Of a DNA stretch of 12,895 nucleotides, positions 6,595-12,895 are shown one piece after another. This DNA is from Candidatus Gastranaerophilales bacterium. GTDB lineage: Bacteria > Cyanobacteriota > Vampirovibrionia > Gastranaerophilales > Gastranaerophilaceae. The stretch covers positions 1 through 12,895 of the forward strand of contig CALVEE010000214.1 of assembly GCA_944326495.1 (NCBI GenBank), in the 5' to 3' direction. Every line of letters starts with the position of its first letter. Positions within the stretch are counted from its first letter, which is position 1. The position numbers and the translations under genes were made by a program. Below the pieces are notes generated by a model that was given only the letters and a program-made list of their open reading frames with translations, was not told the origin of the DNA and did not search any database.

Positions 6595-7860
6595 ATGTTT
6601 CTTAATACAATATTGTCTTATTCACAAAAAATTTTCGAACCTTTTTACAATAAAAGCTTTTTTTTACAAAAAATAGACCTGCTTATCGGAGCGGATGTAC
6701 TGCTTTTAATACTTTCGGCAACTTTTGCACAGTCGGATTTTATAGGTTATTTTGGTCTTTTTGCAATTTTGCTTACAATTGTAAAGATTTTTACTAAAAA
6801 AGGAGAAGGTTTTGAATTAAATGCTGCAGATAAGTTTCTGCTTGCCTATTTCATGTTTGTTATAATAAGTGTTGCAGGCTCAAGCTTATTCTGTTTGAGT
6901 TTGAAGGGCTTTTTTAAAACCCTTACTTATCTTGGTTTTTATGTTGCAATGGTGCACTACTTTAAGGATAACAAAGACAAAATTAAGTATATATTTTTTG
7001 CTTACGCAATTTGTATTGCTATTGAAACGGTTGCTGCATTTATGCAGAACTTCTTATCGGTAGGAGAGATTTCCGGCTGGCAGGACACATCGAGGCTTAA
7101 TCCGGAAGAAGTTATGACAAGAGTTTACGGCACATTAAAGCCTTATAATCCAAACCTCTTTGGCGGTTATTTGTTAGCTTGTATTCCTGCATTAATTGCG
7201 CTGCCTAAAAGGTTTGGCTTCCCGCTTGGTGTTGTATCAGCTTCTGCACTTATCTTTACCGGTTGCAGGGGGGCGTATATTGCTTTCTTTGCTCAATTAG
7301 CAGTATTGAGTGTTTTTATATATAAAGCTTTAGAGCCGAAATTAAAAAGGTTTTTCGTAATACTGGCTTCTTGTCTGGTACTGGTTTTATCTTTTGTTAT
7401 TGTTTCAATAACTTCTTTAAGAGCAAGAATATTTTCAATATTTGCAATGCGAAGTGACAGCTCTAATTCATTCAGGTTTAATGTTTACCAGTCTTGTATT
7501 CATATGTTTAAAGATAACTGGCTGCTGGGAATAGGAGTCGGCAATCAGAATTTCAGAGAAATTTACGGGCTCTATATGAAGACAGGATTTGATGCTTTAA
7601 GCGCTTATAATATTTATCTTGAGACAGCTGTAGAAAGCGGTATTTTTGCATTACTTGCATTTTTAGGTTTTATTATATTTACAATTAAGACTGCACTGAA
7701 AAAATCCGGCAGTATTTATGTTTTAGCAGCATTGATTTCAATTATCGGGATATTAATACACGGATTTGTTGATACTGTATTTTTTAGGCCGCAAATACAG
7801 TTTACATTCTGGATAATGGCGGCGGTTATAAGGAGCAGTTATGTCAGAGAGCAGGATTAA
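6595..7860 (+). CDS. IctB-family O-antigen ligase/polymerase-like membrane protein (Wzy_C type)
   Basis: A 421-residue polytopic inner-membrane protein with roughly 10-12 hydrophobic segments and a larger loop at about 275-340. Blocks recall cyanobacterial IctB proteins: RVYGTLKPYNPNLFGGYLL (176-194), TGCRGAYIAF (222-231), WLLGIGVGNQNF (309-320), DALSAYNIYLETAVESG (333-349) and HGFVDTVFFRPQIQ (389-402). IctB was first described as a bicarbonate transporter but belongs to the O-antigen ligase/Wzy_C superfamily. In this apparently non-photosynthetic setting, beside a heptose kinase, a role in joining or polymerising surface glycans is more likely. The Arg in GCRG and the loop after GIGVGN sit where the ligase family has functional residues. 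The ribosome site AGGGA (6587-6591) overlaps the DUF4330 stop; the 3' end overlaps ligA by 20 bp. Confidence 0.82.
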   Translation: MFLNTILSYSQKIFEPFYNKSFFLQKIDLLIGADVLLLILSATFAQSDFIGYFGLFAILLTIVKIFTKKGEGFELNAADKFLLAYFMFVIISVAGSSLFCLSLKGFFKTLTYLGFYVAMVHYFKDNKDKIKYIFFAYAICIAIETVAAFMQNFLSVGEISGWQDTSRLNPEEVMTRVYGTLKPYNPNLFGGYLLACIPALIALPKRFGFPLGVVSASALIFTGCRGAYIAFFAQLAVLSVFIYKALEPKLKRFFVILASCLVLVLSFVIVSITSLRARIFSIFAMRSDSSNSFRFNVYQSCIHMFKDNWLLGIGVGNQNFREIYGLYMKTGFDALSAYNIYLETAVESGIFALLAFLGFIIFTIKTALKKSGSIYVLAALISIIGILIHGFVDTVFFRPQIQFTFWIMAAVIRSSYVREQD

Positions 7861-9823
7861 TTTTTTAAAAGATGAATTAAATAAGTATGCTTATAATTAT
7901 TACGTGCTTGATAATCCGCTGGTCAGTGACTTTGAATATGATAAGCTTTTTTCAGAGTTAAAGGAACTTGAAGATAAGTATCCCGAGCTTATAACTGCAG
8001 ATAGTCCGACTCAAAGAGTAGGAGGCTTAAGCAGTTCTTTTGATGAAGTTAAACACAAATACAGGCTTTATAGTCTGGATAATACTTATAACTATGATGA
8101 ATTAAGAAAATGGTATGAAAGAGTAACAAAAGAATGCGGAGATAATGTTGAACTCGTATGTGAATTAAAAATCGACGGACTTGCAATAGCCCTGAGGTAT
8201 GAAAACGGGATTTTCGTACACGGCGCAACACGAGGAGACGGGATTTCAGGTGAAGAAATAACGCAAAATCTCAAAACCATAAAAGCAATTCCGTTAAAAC
8301 TTTTTGAAAAAGCTGATATAGAAGTTCGAGGCGAAATTTATATGCCGGTAAGTTCTTTTGAGAAACTTAATAAAGAGTCTGAAAAACCTTTTGCAAACCC
8401 GAGAAATGCTGCGGCAGGTTCTCTGCGGCAGCTTGATAGTTCTGTTACTGCAAAACGTGACTTATCAATGTTTACTTATACCGCTATAGTAGAAAAAGCT
8501 GAAACTATTCCAGTGACGCATTGGGACAGTTTGCAATATCTAAAAAAAATCGGATTTAAAACAAACCCTAACATAAGACTCGTAAAGGATATAGAAGGTG
8601 CGGTAGATTTCTGTAAAGAGTGGGAAACAAAGCGTTTTGATTTAGATTATGCAACTGACGGCGTTGTTATAAAGGTGAATAGTTTTGCATTTCAAAGAGA
8701 ACTCGGATTTACTTCGCGTGCGCCTAAATGGGCTACAGCTTTTAAATTTCCGCCTGAAGAGATGTCTACAAAGCTTCTTAATATAGAAATCGGGGTGGGA
8801 AAAACCGGTGCAGTCACTCCTGTTGCTATTTTAGAGCCGGTTCTGCTTGCAGGAAGCACGGTCTCACGTGCAAGTCTGCATAACTTTGACGAAATAAAAA
8901 GACTTGATGTGAGAATAGGAGACAGGGTTCTTATAAAAAAAGCTGCGGAAATTATTCCTAAAGTAATTAAGGTTGTTGATGCGCCTGAACATGAAACTCT
9001 TCCAGTGTATAAAGTACCGGAGAATTGCCCGGAATGCTCTTCTCCGTTAGAAGAAAGAGAGGGCGAAGTAAATTTATACTGCTCAAATCCCAAATGTCCG
9101 GCTGTAATAAGAGCTAAACTTGAGTACTGGGTTTCAAAAGAGGCTATGGATATAGATTTTATCGGTCCTTCCGTAATCTCACAGTTATATTCACTCGGGC
9201 TTGTTAAATCTCCTGTAGATTTTTATAAACTTAAAGTAGAAGATTTCCTTAAGCTGGATTTAGTCAAGGAAAAATCGGCTTCTAACATGTATAATTCCAT
9301 ACAAGAGAGCCGAAAACGTCCCCTTTCAAGATTTATAACAGCTCTATCTATAAGACATGTCGGGAAAGAGACTGCTGATTTGATAACTTCCGAATTCACA
9401 AATTTGGATGAGTTAATGAATGCATCCTCTGATAGCTTATCAAATATTGAGGGTATCGGGGAGAAAATTGCTTTAAGTGTTTATGAATTTTTTCATAATT
9501 CCGAAAATATTAAACTGATTGAAGAATTCAAAAGCTTAGGCTTTGCGTTTGAAAATACTGTACAGTACCGTACAGATGAGTTGAGCGGAAAAACATTTGT
9601 ACTAACCGGAACTTTACAAAGCATGACAAGAGATGAAGCCGGTGATAAAATAAAACTAAGGGGCGGAAAAACATCTTCTTCGGTTTCTAAAAAGACCTCT
9701 TATGTAGTAGCCGGCGATAATCCGGGCTCAAAATTGGACAAAGCTCAAAATTTAGGTGTTATAATATTAAATGAGGATGAGTTTCTCAAATTAATAGGTG
9801 AAGCGGATGAAAAAAAATATTAA
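7841..9823 (+). CDS. ligA: NAD-dependent DNA ligase LigA
   Basis: A 660-residue, full-length LigA that seals nicks between Okazaki fragments and in repair, using NAD as adenylate donor. Domains in order: Ia NMN-binding region (about 1-70, with YYVLDNPLVSDFEYDKL at 20-36); adenylation domain (about 70-312) with catalytic Lys110 in CELKIDGLAIA, REIY-type motif VRGEIYMP (162-169), DGVVIKVN (273-280) and WATAFKFPPEE (297-307); OB-fold (about 313-390); a four-cysteine zinc finger (Cys396, 399, 414, 419); helix-hairpin-helix region (about 430-570, with IEGIGEKIA at 536-544); and a BRCT domain (about 579-658, starting LSGKTFVLTGTL). No key residue is missing. AGGAG at 7831-7835 sits 5 nt before the ATG inside the end of the preceding gene; the next gene begins 17 bp before its stop. 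Confidence 0.98.
   Translation: MSESRINFLKDELNKYAYNYYVLDNPLVSDFEYDKLFSELKELEDKYPELITADSPTQRVGGLSSSFDEVKHKYRLYSLDNTYNYDELRKWYERVTKECGDNVELVCELKIDGLAIALRYENGIFVHGATRGDGISGEEITQNLKTIKAIPLKLFEKADIEVRGEIYMPVSSFEKLNKESEKPFANPRNAAAGSLRQLDSSVTAKRDLSMFTYTAIVEKAETIPVTHWDSLQYLKKIGFKTNPNIRLVKDIEGAVDFCKEWETKRFDLDYATDGVVIKVNSFAFQRELGFTSRAPKWATAFKFPPEEMSTKLLNIEIGVGKTGAVTPVAILEPVLLAGSTVSRASLHNFDEIKRLDVRIGDRVLIKKAAEIIPKVIKVVDAPEHETLPVYKVPENCPECSSPLEEREGEVNLYCSNPKCPAVIRAKLEYWVSKEAMDIDFIGPSVISQLYSLGLVKSPVDFYKLKVEDFLKLDLVKEKSASNMYNSIQESRKRPLSRFITALSIRHVGKETADLITSEFTNLDELMNASSDSLSNIEGIGEKIALSVYEFFHNSENIKLIEEFKSLGFAFENTVQYRTDELSGKTFVLTGTLQSMTRDEAGDKIKLRGGKTSSSVSKKTSYVVAGDNPGSKLDKAQNLGVIILNEDEFLKLIGEADEKKY
9796..9800 (+). 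promoter_or_regulatory. Ribosome binding site inside ligA that sets the start at 9807
   Basis: AGGTG lies 6 nt before ATG 9807. An in-frame GTG at 9798-9800 is part of this site itself and has no ribosome site of its own, so ATG 9807 is chosen. Confidence 0.55.
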
Positions 9824-10217
9824 TGTAATACAAATCAGGGGAATACGAGGCTTAATTATAGCCGGGATGGTGGTTTGCTGCTTATTTGCAGGTTTTGTAG
9901 TTTTTCCGGGGCTTGTTGCGATGCTTGTCTGGAATTTTATTGCTGCACATATTTCTCAAATACCCTCTATCGGAATTATTCAAGGCGTATTGCTCTGGGG
10001 GATTATTGTGGGGTCCTATTTTGTATTCCGAAAAGAGAAAATAGTAGTTTGTATGAAATCATCGCAGGAGTTGACTGAAGAGGAATTAAAAACGGTGTTT
10101 GCTGATATTAAAAAGCAGGCGCAGGATGATAAAATTTTGCAGGCTATGCTCAAAGCCAGAGAAACTGAATTAAAACTTAAAGAGTCTGATGATGAGCATA
10201 AAACCAGACAGGAGTAG
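9807..10217 (+). CDS. Small two-TM membrane protein, unknown function
   Basis: A 136-residue protein with a basic N-terminus (MKKNINVIQIRGIRG), one or two closely spaced hydrophobic stretches (about 15-46), a loop with a Trp-Asn and a Pro (VWNFIAAHISQIPSIG, 41-56), a second helix (about 57-75) and a cytoplasmic-looking charged tail (76-136) rich in Lys and Glu that probably forms a helix or coiled coil. The W-N...P-x-I-x-x-x-Q-G-x-L-L pattern recalls small unnamed two-TM proteins in many bacteria, but I cannot name a family. The start lies within the last 17 bases of ligA, so it is translated from the same message. No function is inferred from the neighbours. Confidence 0.78.
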   Translation: MKKNINVIQIRGIRGLIIAGMVVCCLFAGFVVFPGLVAMLVWNFIAAHISQIPSIGIIQGVLLWGIIVGSYFVFRKEKIVVCMKSSQELTEEELKTVFADIKKQAQDDKILQAMLKARETELKLKESDDEHKTRQE

Positions 10218-10227
10218 CAAATTTTAT

Positions 10228-10256
10228 TTTCACTTGTTTTATAATATCAGGTGAAA
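10228..10256 (+). promoter_or_regulatory. Candidate promoter within an inverted repeat, upstream of the coiled-coil gene
   Basis: A TATAAT hexamer (10240-10245) lies in the 11-nt loop of an imperfect inverted repeat (TTTCACTTG 10228-10236, CAGGTGAAA 10248-10256; 9 pairs, one of them G-U). No good -35 box is seen at standard spacing. The right arm runs into the AAAGGAG ribosome site of the next gene. It may be an operator-like dyad, or in read-through RNA a hairpin near the ribosome site. Confidence 0.35.
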
Positions 10257-10260
10257 GGAG
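10254..10260 (+). promoter_or_regulatory. Strong ribosome binding site that sets the start at 10266
   Basis: AAAGGAG, 5 nt before ATG 10266. An in-frame GTG at 10251 overlaps this site and is rejected as the start. This is the clearest ribosome site in the window. Confidence 0.75.
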
Positions 10261-10265
10261 TTTAT

Positions 10266-10472
10266 ATGAAGATACTAACCAACTATAGTTTTACAACTCA
10301 TCCGGTAAGATTTAAAAGTAATAAAACAGAAGCGGAAATTAAACGGGAAGAACAAAAGCTTAATTCCGAAGAACGTGATATTCAAAGACAAATCGACGAG
10401 CTTAATAGAGAGCAGTCAAAAATTGAAGATGAGCAAAAAAAGCTTGAACGTGAACGGGCTGAATTAAATTAA
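10266..10472 (+). CDS. Small coiled-coil protein, unknown function
   Basis: A 68-residue protein in two parts. The first 24 residues (MKILTNYSFTTHPVRFKSNK) are polar and aromatic with no signal peptide. The remainder, from about 25 to 68, is an uninterrupted highly charged helix with heptad spacing of Ile and Leu (IKREEQKL, IQRQIDELNREQSKIEDEQ), so it should form a coiled coil. No family is recognised. An excellent ribosome site and a possible promoter of its own lie in the 48-bp gap after the two-TM protein gene, which also has a charged helical tail. Its stop overlaps the stop of convergent nadC by 4 bp. The gene is likely real, given the ribosome site and sharp compositional design. Confidence 0.72.
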   Translation: MKILTNYSFTTHPVRFKSNKTEAEIKREEQKLNSEERDIQRQIDELNREQSKIEDEQKKLERERAELN

Positions 10473-11296
10473 TCAAGCCCTAAATCAAGTGTGGAAGCTT
10501 TTGCGACAATTGCACTTGAGGAGATTATATCAACTCCGGTAGATGCAATCTCATGAACCGTGGATAAATTTACATTACCGCTTGCTTCAACAACGGCTTT
10601 TCCTGCAATAAGTTTTACGCAAGCGCGCATTTCATCTAATGTCATATTATCAAGCATAATAATATCAACTCCGCAGTCTAAAGCCTCTTTAACCTGCTCT
10701 ATATTATCACACTCTACTTCAATTTTATGGGCATGCGAAATATGTTGTTTTAATTTCTCTACAGCTTTTGTTAAAGTTCCTGCATATTTTATATGATTAT
10801 CTTTAATCATTGCACAATCTGATAAATTAAACCTATGCAGACTGCCACCGCCCATTTTTACAGAGTATTTCTCAAAAGCTCTAAACCCCGGGGTTGTTTT
10901 TCTTGTATCAACAATCTTTGCCTTATATTCTCCGATAGCTTTCTGATACTTATTTGTCTCTGTCGCTATTCCGCTCATGCGCTGAATATAATTCAGTGCA
11001 GTGCGCTCACCCATCAGAATATAACGGGCAGCTCCTTTTATATCAGCTATTTTGTTCCCTTTTTTAATTGCATCACCGTCGTTAAAATAGAATTTTATTT
11101 CTATTTCAGGAGAGAGTATTTTAAAAACGCATTCAAACACATCCCTGCCACAGAAAATACCATCAGAGCGGGTATTTAAAGAACAGGAGAGTATATCACC
11201 TTCATTTGTAAGATAATCTGTTGTTATATCGCCAAATCCGATATCTTCATTTAAAGCATTTTTTACATGTTCTTCTATAAAAAACTTATTTAACAT
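10469..11296 (-). CDS. nadC: Quinolinate phosphoribosyltransferase (decarboxylating)
   Basis: A 275-residue NadC, which converts quinolinate and PRPP to nicotinate mononucleotide, CO2 and pyrophosphate: the last dedicated step of de novo NAD synthesis, in the cytoplasm. Seen: ERTALNYIQRMSGIAT (97-112), DTRKTTPGFR (130-139), KMGGGSLHR (147-155), IKDNHI (164-169), IEVEC (192-196), IMLDNM (213-218) and EASGNV (237-242), which carry the Arg, Lys, His and acidic residues that hold both substrates. Length is normal. The C-terminal block has ISSSA (258-262) where many bacteria have GALTHS; as I recall, cyanobacterial NadC has IST-SA there. The start overlaps the 3' end of nadB by 11 bp, with a GAGGGA ribosome site (11305-11310) inside nadB. 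The two are one transcription unit. Confidence 0.97.
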   Translation of the reverse strand: MLNKFFIEEHVKNALNEDIGFGDITTDYLTNEGDILSCSLNTRSDGIFCGRDVFECVFKILSPEIEIKFYFNDGDAIKKGNKIADIKGAARYILMGERTALNYIQRMSGIATETNKYQKAIGEYKAKIVDTRKTTPGFRAFEKYSVKMGGGSLHRFNLSDCAMIKDNHIKYAGTLTKAVEKLKQHISHAHKIEVECDNIEQVKEALDCGVDIIMLDNMTLDEMRACVKLIAGKAVVEASGNVNLSTVHEIASTGVDIISSSAIVAKASTLDLGLD

Positions 11297-12895
11297 ACAC
11301 CAGCTCCCTCTCTTCCTGTTTTATCATATCCGTATGCATAGCATCAGGCATTGTTTCTCTATAATCCGAACGGCAGTGCGCCCCTCTTGATTCTTTTCTG
11401 GCTAAAGCACCTTTAACAATGAGTTCTGCTGTTGTAAGCATATTCCGGTATTCATATTCTTCTTTATTTAAACACTTTCTTTCCCGCTTAAACTCTGACT
11501 TCATACGCTTAATTTCTGCTTCTGCTTTAACAAGGGACTCTTCTGAACGGATAATTCCGGCGTTATTCCACATAAGATTTTTTAATTCTGATTTAAGTGA
11601 AGATATATTATAATCTTCATCATCCAGAGGTTTTGAGTATAAATTAATGATATTTCTTATACTATCATCTATCCGCTTAGGCGTTTCAAGATTAGCAAAC
11701 GACAAATAATCAGCCAGTTCATAAGCACAAACAACACACTCCAATAAAGAATTACTTGCAAGCCTGTTTGCACCGTGCAATCCTGTAGAAGCGACTTCTC
11801 CGATTGCATAAAGTCCTCTTATTGAAGTTCTGCCTTCTACAGCGGCTTTTATCCCGCCCATCGAATAATGAGCTGCCGGAGCTACAGGAATAGGTTTCTT
11901 TGAAATATCTATACCTTTTTCATCACAACGCTTAGATATTGTTGGAAAGCGTTTCAAAAGTTTTATGCTGTCTATCATAGAAGCATTCAAAAATACATTA
12001 TAAGAATGTTCTTTTTTCATTTCGCTATATATAGCTCTGGTTACAATATCTCTTGGAGCTAGTTCGCGTCTGTCATGATAAAGAGACATAAATTCATCGC
12101 CGTGATGGTTTATTAATTTTGCTCCTTCACCGCGTACAGCTTCCGATATAAGAAATCTGTCTTTATTATCAGGGTCTAAAGCAAGAGCTGTCGGATGGAA
12201 TTGTATAAACTCCATATCCTGAATAACAGCACCGGCATTATAAGCTAAATCTATACCGTCACCTGTTGCACCTGACGGATTTGTTGTATATTTATAAATC
12301 TGTCCGACTCCGCCGGTAGCTAGTACCAAAGCCGACGTATAAACAATTTCATGTTCTCCTGTTAGTTCATTATATAAAATAATACCCTTGCATTCTTTAT
12401 CAGAATTAACAAGAAGCTCAACAGCCATAGCGTTTTCCATAACAGTTATATTACCATCTGCAATAACATCCCTGCATAAAGCTTCAGTAATTCCGCGGCC
12501 TGTTGCATCCCCGCCTGAATGTAGAATTCTTCTTATACTATGTGCTGCCTCAAGAGTAAATGTTAAGCTGCCGTCTGCTTCCCTGTCAAATTCTACTCCA
12601 TTTTCCATTAAATCGTTTATAACTTCATCGGAGGCTTGTGAGATATATTCAACTGTTTTTCTCTCGCTTAAGCCGGCACCTGCTTTTATAGTATCTTTTA
12701 CATGCAAGTCTACGCTGTCAGCTTCATTCTGGTGAAGCACACCTACAATACCGCCTTGAGCATATTTTGAATTGCTCTCACCCAGGTTTGATTTTGTTAC
12801 AATTAAAACACCATCAGGCAGATTAATCTGCTGTGATATTTTTAATGCTGCATATAATCCGGCTGCACCGCTTCCTACTATAACCACTGAATATT
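11286..12895 (-). CDS. nadB: L-aspartate oxidase (partial, start outside window)
   Basis: All but the first few residues of NadB, a cytoplasmic FAD enzyme that oxidises L-aspartate to iminoaspartate, which NadA condenses with dihydroxyacetone phosphate to quinolinate. Numbering from the codon at 12885-12887: dinucleotide motif VIVGSGAAG (2-10), SKYAQGGI (40-47), HSGGDATGRG (123-132), ATGGVGQIYKYTTNPSGATG (190-209), MEFIQFHPTAL (225-235), SEAVRGEGA (248-256), ELAPRDIVTRA (275-285), HYSMGGI (340-346) and GEVASTGLHGANRLASNSLL (363-382), then the helical C-terminal domain. These are the flavin-binding and active-site blocks of the family. The frame is open to the window edge (at least TAT TCA before the GTG), and NadB proteins usually have several residues before the beta-strand, so the GTG at 12887 is probably not the start. 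nadC follows with an 11-bp overlap. Confidence 0.96.
   Translation of the reverse strand, partial: YSVVIVGSGAAGLYAALKISQQINLPDGVLIVTKSNLGESNSKYAQGGIVGVLHQNEADSVDLHVKDTIKAGAGLSERKTVEYISQASDEVINDLMENGVEFDREADGSLTFTLEAAHSIRRILHSGGDATGRGITEALCRDVIADGNITVMENAMAVELLVNSDKECKGIILYNELTGEHEIVYTSALVLATGGVGQIYKYTTNPSGATGDGIDLAYNAGAVIQDMEFIQFHPTALALDPDNKDRFLISEAVRGEGAKLINHHGDEFMSLYHDRRELAPRDIVTRAIYSEMKKEHSYNVFLNASMIDSIKLLKRFPTISKRCDEKGIDISKKPIPVAPAAHYSMGGIKAAVEGRTSIRGLYAIGEVASTGLHGANRLASNSLLECVVCAYELADYLSFANLETPKRIDDSIRNIINLYSKPLDDEDYNISSLKSELKNLMWNNAGIIRSEESLVKAEAEIKRMKSEFKRERKCLNKEEYEYRNMLTTAELIVKGALARKESRGAHCRSDYRETMPDAMHTDMIKQEERELVYVK

Noticed and set aside
6595..7860. Bicarbonate transporter as the function of the IctB-family gene
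   Set aside because: The label comes from an early reading of the family; membrane topology and neighbours fit a glycan ligase/polymerase better, and no carbon-concentrating genes are seen.
8692..9093. 133-codon minus-strand open frame inside ligA
   Set aside because: It covers conserved LigA OB-fold and zinc-finger coding sequence on the other strand; Ser/Thr-rich shadow composition.
10560..11179. Plus-strand open frames of 78 and 114 codons opposite nadC
   Set aside because: They are shadows of the well-conserved nadC coding sequence, with no start signals.
12388..12735. 115-codon plus-strand open frame opposite nadB
   Set aside because: It is antisense to conserved NadB motifs and has no support of its own.
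12885..12887. GTG as the true start of nadB
   Set aside because: The frame stays open to the window edge and NadB normally has residues before the VIVGSGAAG strand, so the start is probably just outside.
1..12895. CRISPR array, tRNA/rRNA, transposon, prophage or toxin-antitoxin/defence system
   Set aside because: No regularly spaced repeats, no clover-leaf-like or rRNA sequence, no transposase, integrase or known defence motifs in any frame; every gap between genes is under about 140 bp.

Overview
This 12.9 kb window comes from an AT-rich bacterial chromosome with tightly packed genes. Three families point to a non-photosynthetic member of the cyanobacterial phylum (Vampirovibrionia/'Melainabacteria', probably Gastranaerophilales): a DUF3326 protein, a DUF4330 protein and an IctB-type O-antigen-ligase-like membrane protein, all families I know mainly from cyanobacteria. 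NadC has a cyanobacterial-looking C-terminus, and the type IV-pilin-like protein with an A|FTLAE cleavage motif also fits. The assignment rests on recalled family resemblance, not on a search.

Layout, left to right. Positions 1-64 hold the last 20 codons of a plus-strand gene. A perfect 15-bp bidirectional terminator (82-124) separates it from a leftward two-gene unit, DUF3326 then a prepilin-like protein, joined by a 4-bp ATGA overlap. The DUF3326 gene has a very good promoter whose -10 box lies 7 nt before the ATG, so its transcript is probably leaderless. Back to back with it is the promoter of a rightward CNNM/HlyC-CorC-type transporter gene (1916-3259). Next come an unrecognised Ala-rich protein (3395-4108, plus) and, converging on it with an 11-bp 3' overlap, an unrecognised single-TM protein with a long acidic disordered N-terminus (4098-4937, minus).

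From 5024 a compact rightward operon encodes an HldA/RfaE1-type heptose-phosphate kinase, a DUF4330 protein, the IctB-family polytopic membrane protein, NAD-dependent DNA ligase LigA (overlapping both neighbours), and a small two-TM protein. A 68-residue coiled-coil protein follows, possibly from its own promoter. The first three genes suggest surface glycan or lipopolysaccharide work; ligA looks like a housekeeping passenger.

At the right edge, reading leftwards, are nadB (L-aspartate oxidase, start just outside the window) and nadC (quinolinate phosphoribosyltransferase), overlapping by 11 bp: two steps of de novo NAD synthesis. LigA consumes NAD, but it is on the other strand, so I read no functional link from that.

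I see no rRNA, tRNA, CRISPR array, transposase, integrase or phage gene, no frameshifted gene, and no gene-free stretch over 300 bp. I did not find a convincing new defence or mobile system. The points most worth a second look are the DUF3326-pilin unit with its leaderless promoter, the HldA-DUF4330-IctB glycan operon, and the three lineage-specific unknown proteins.
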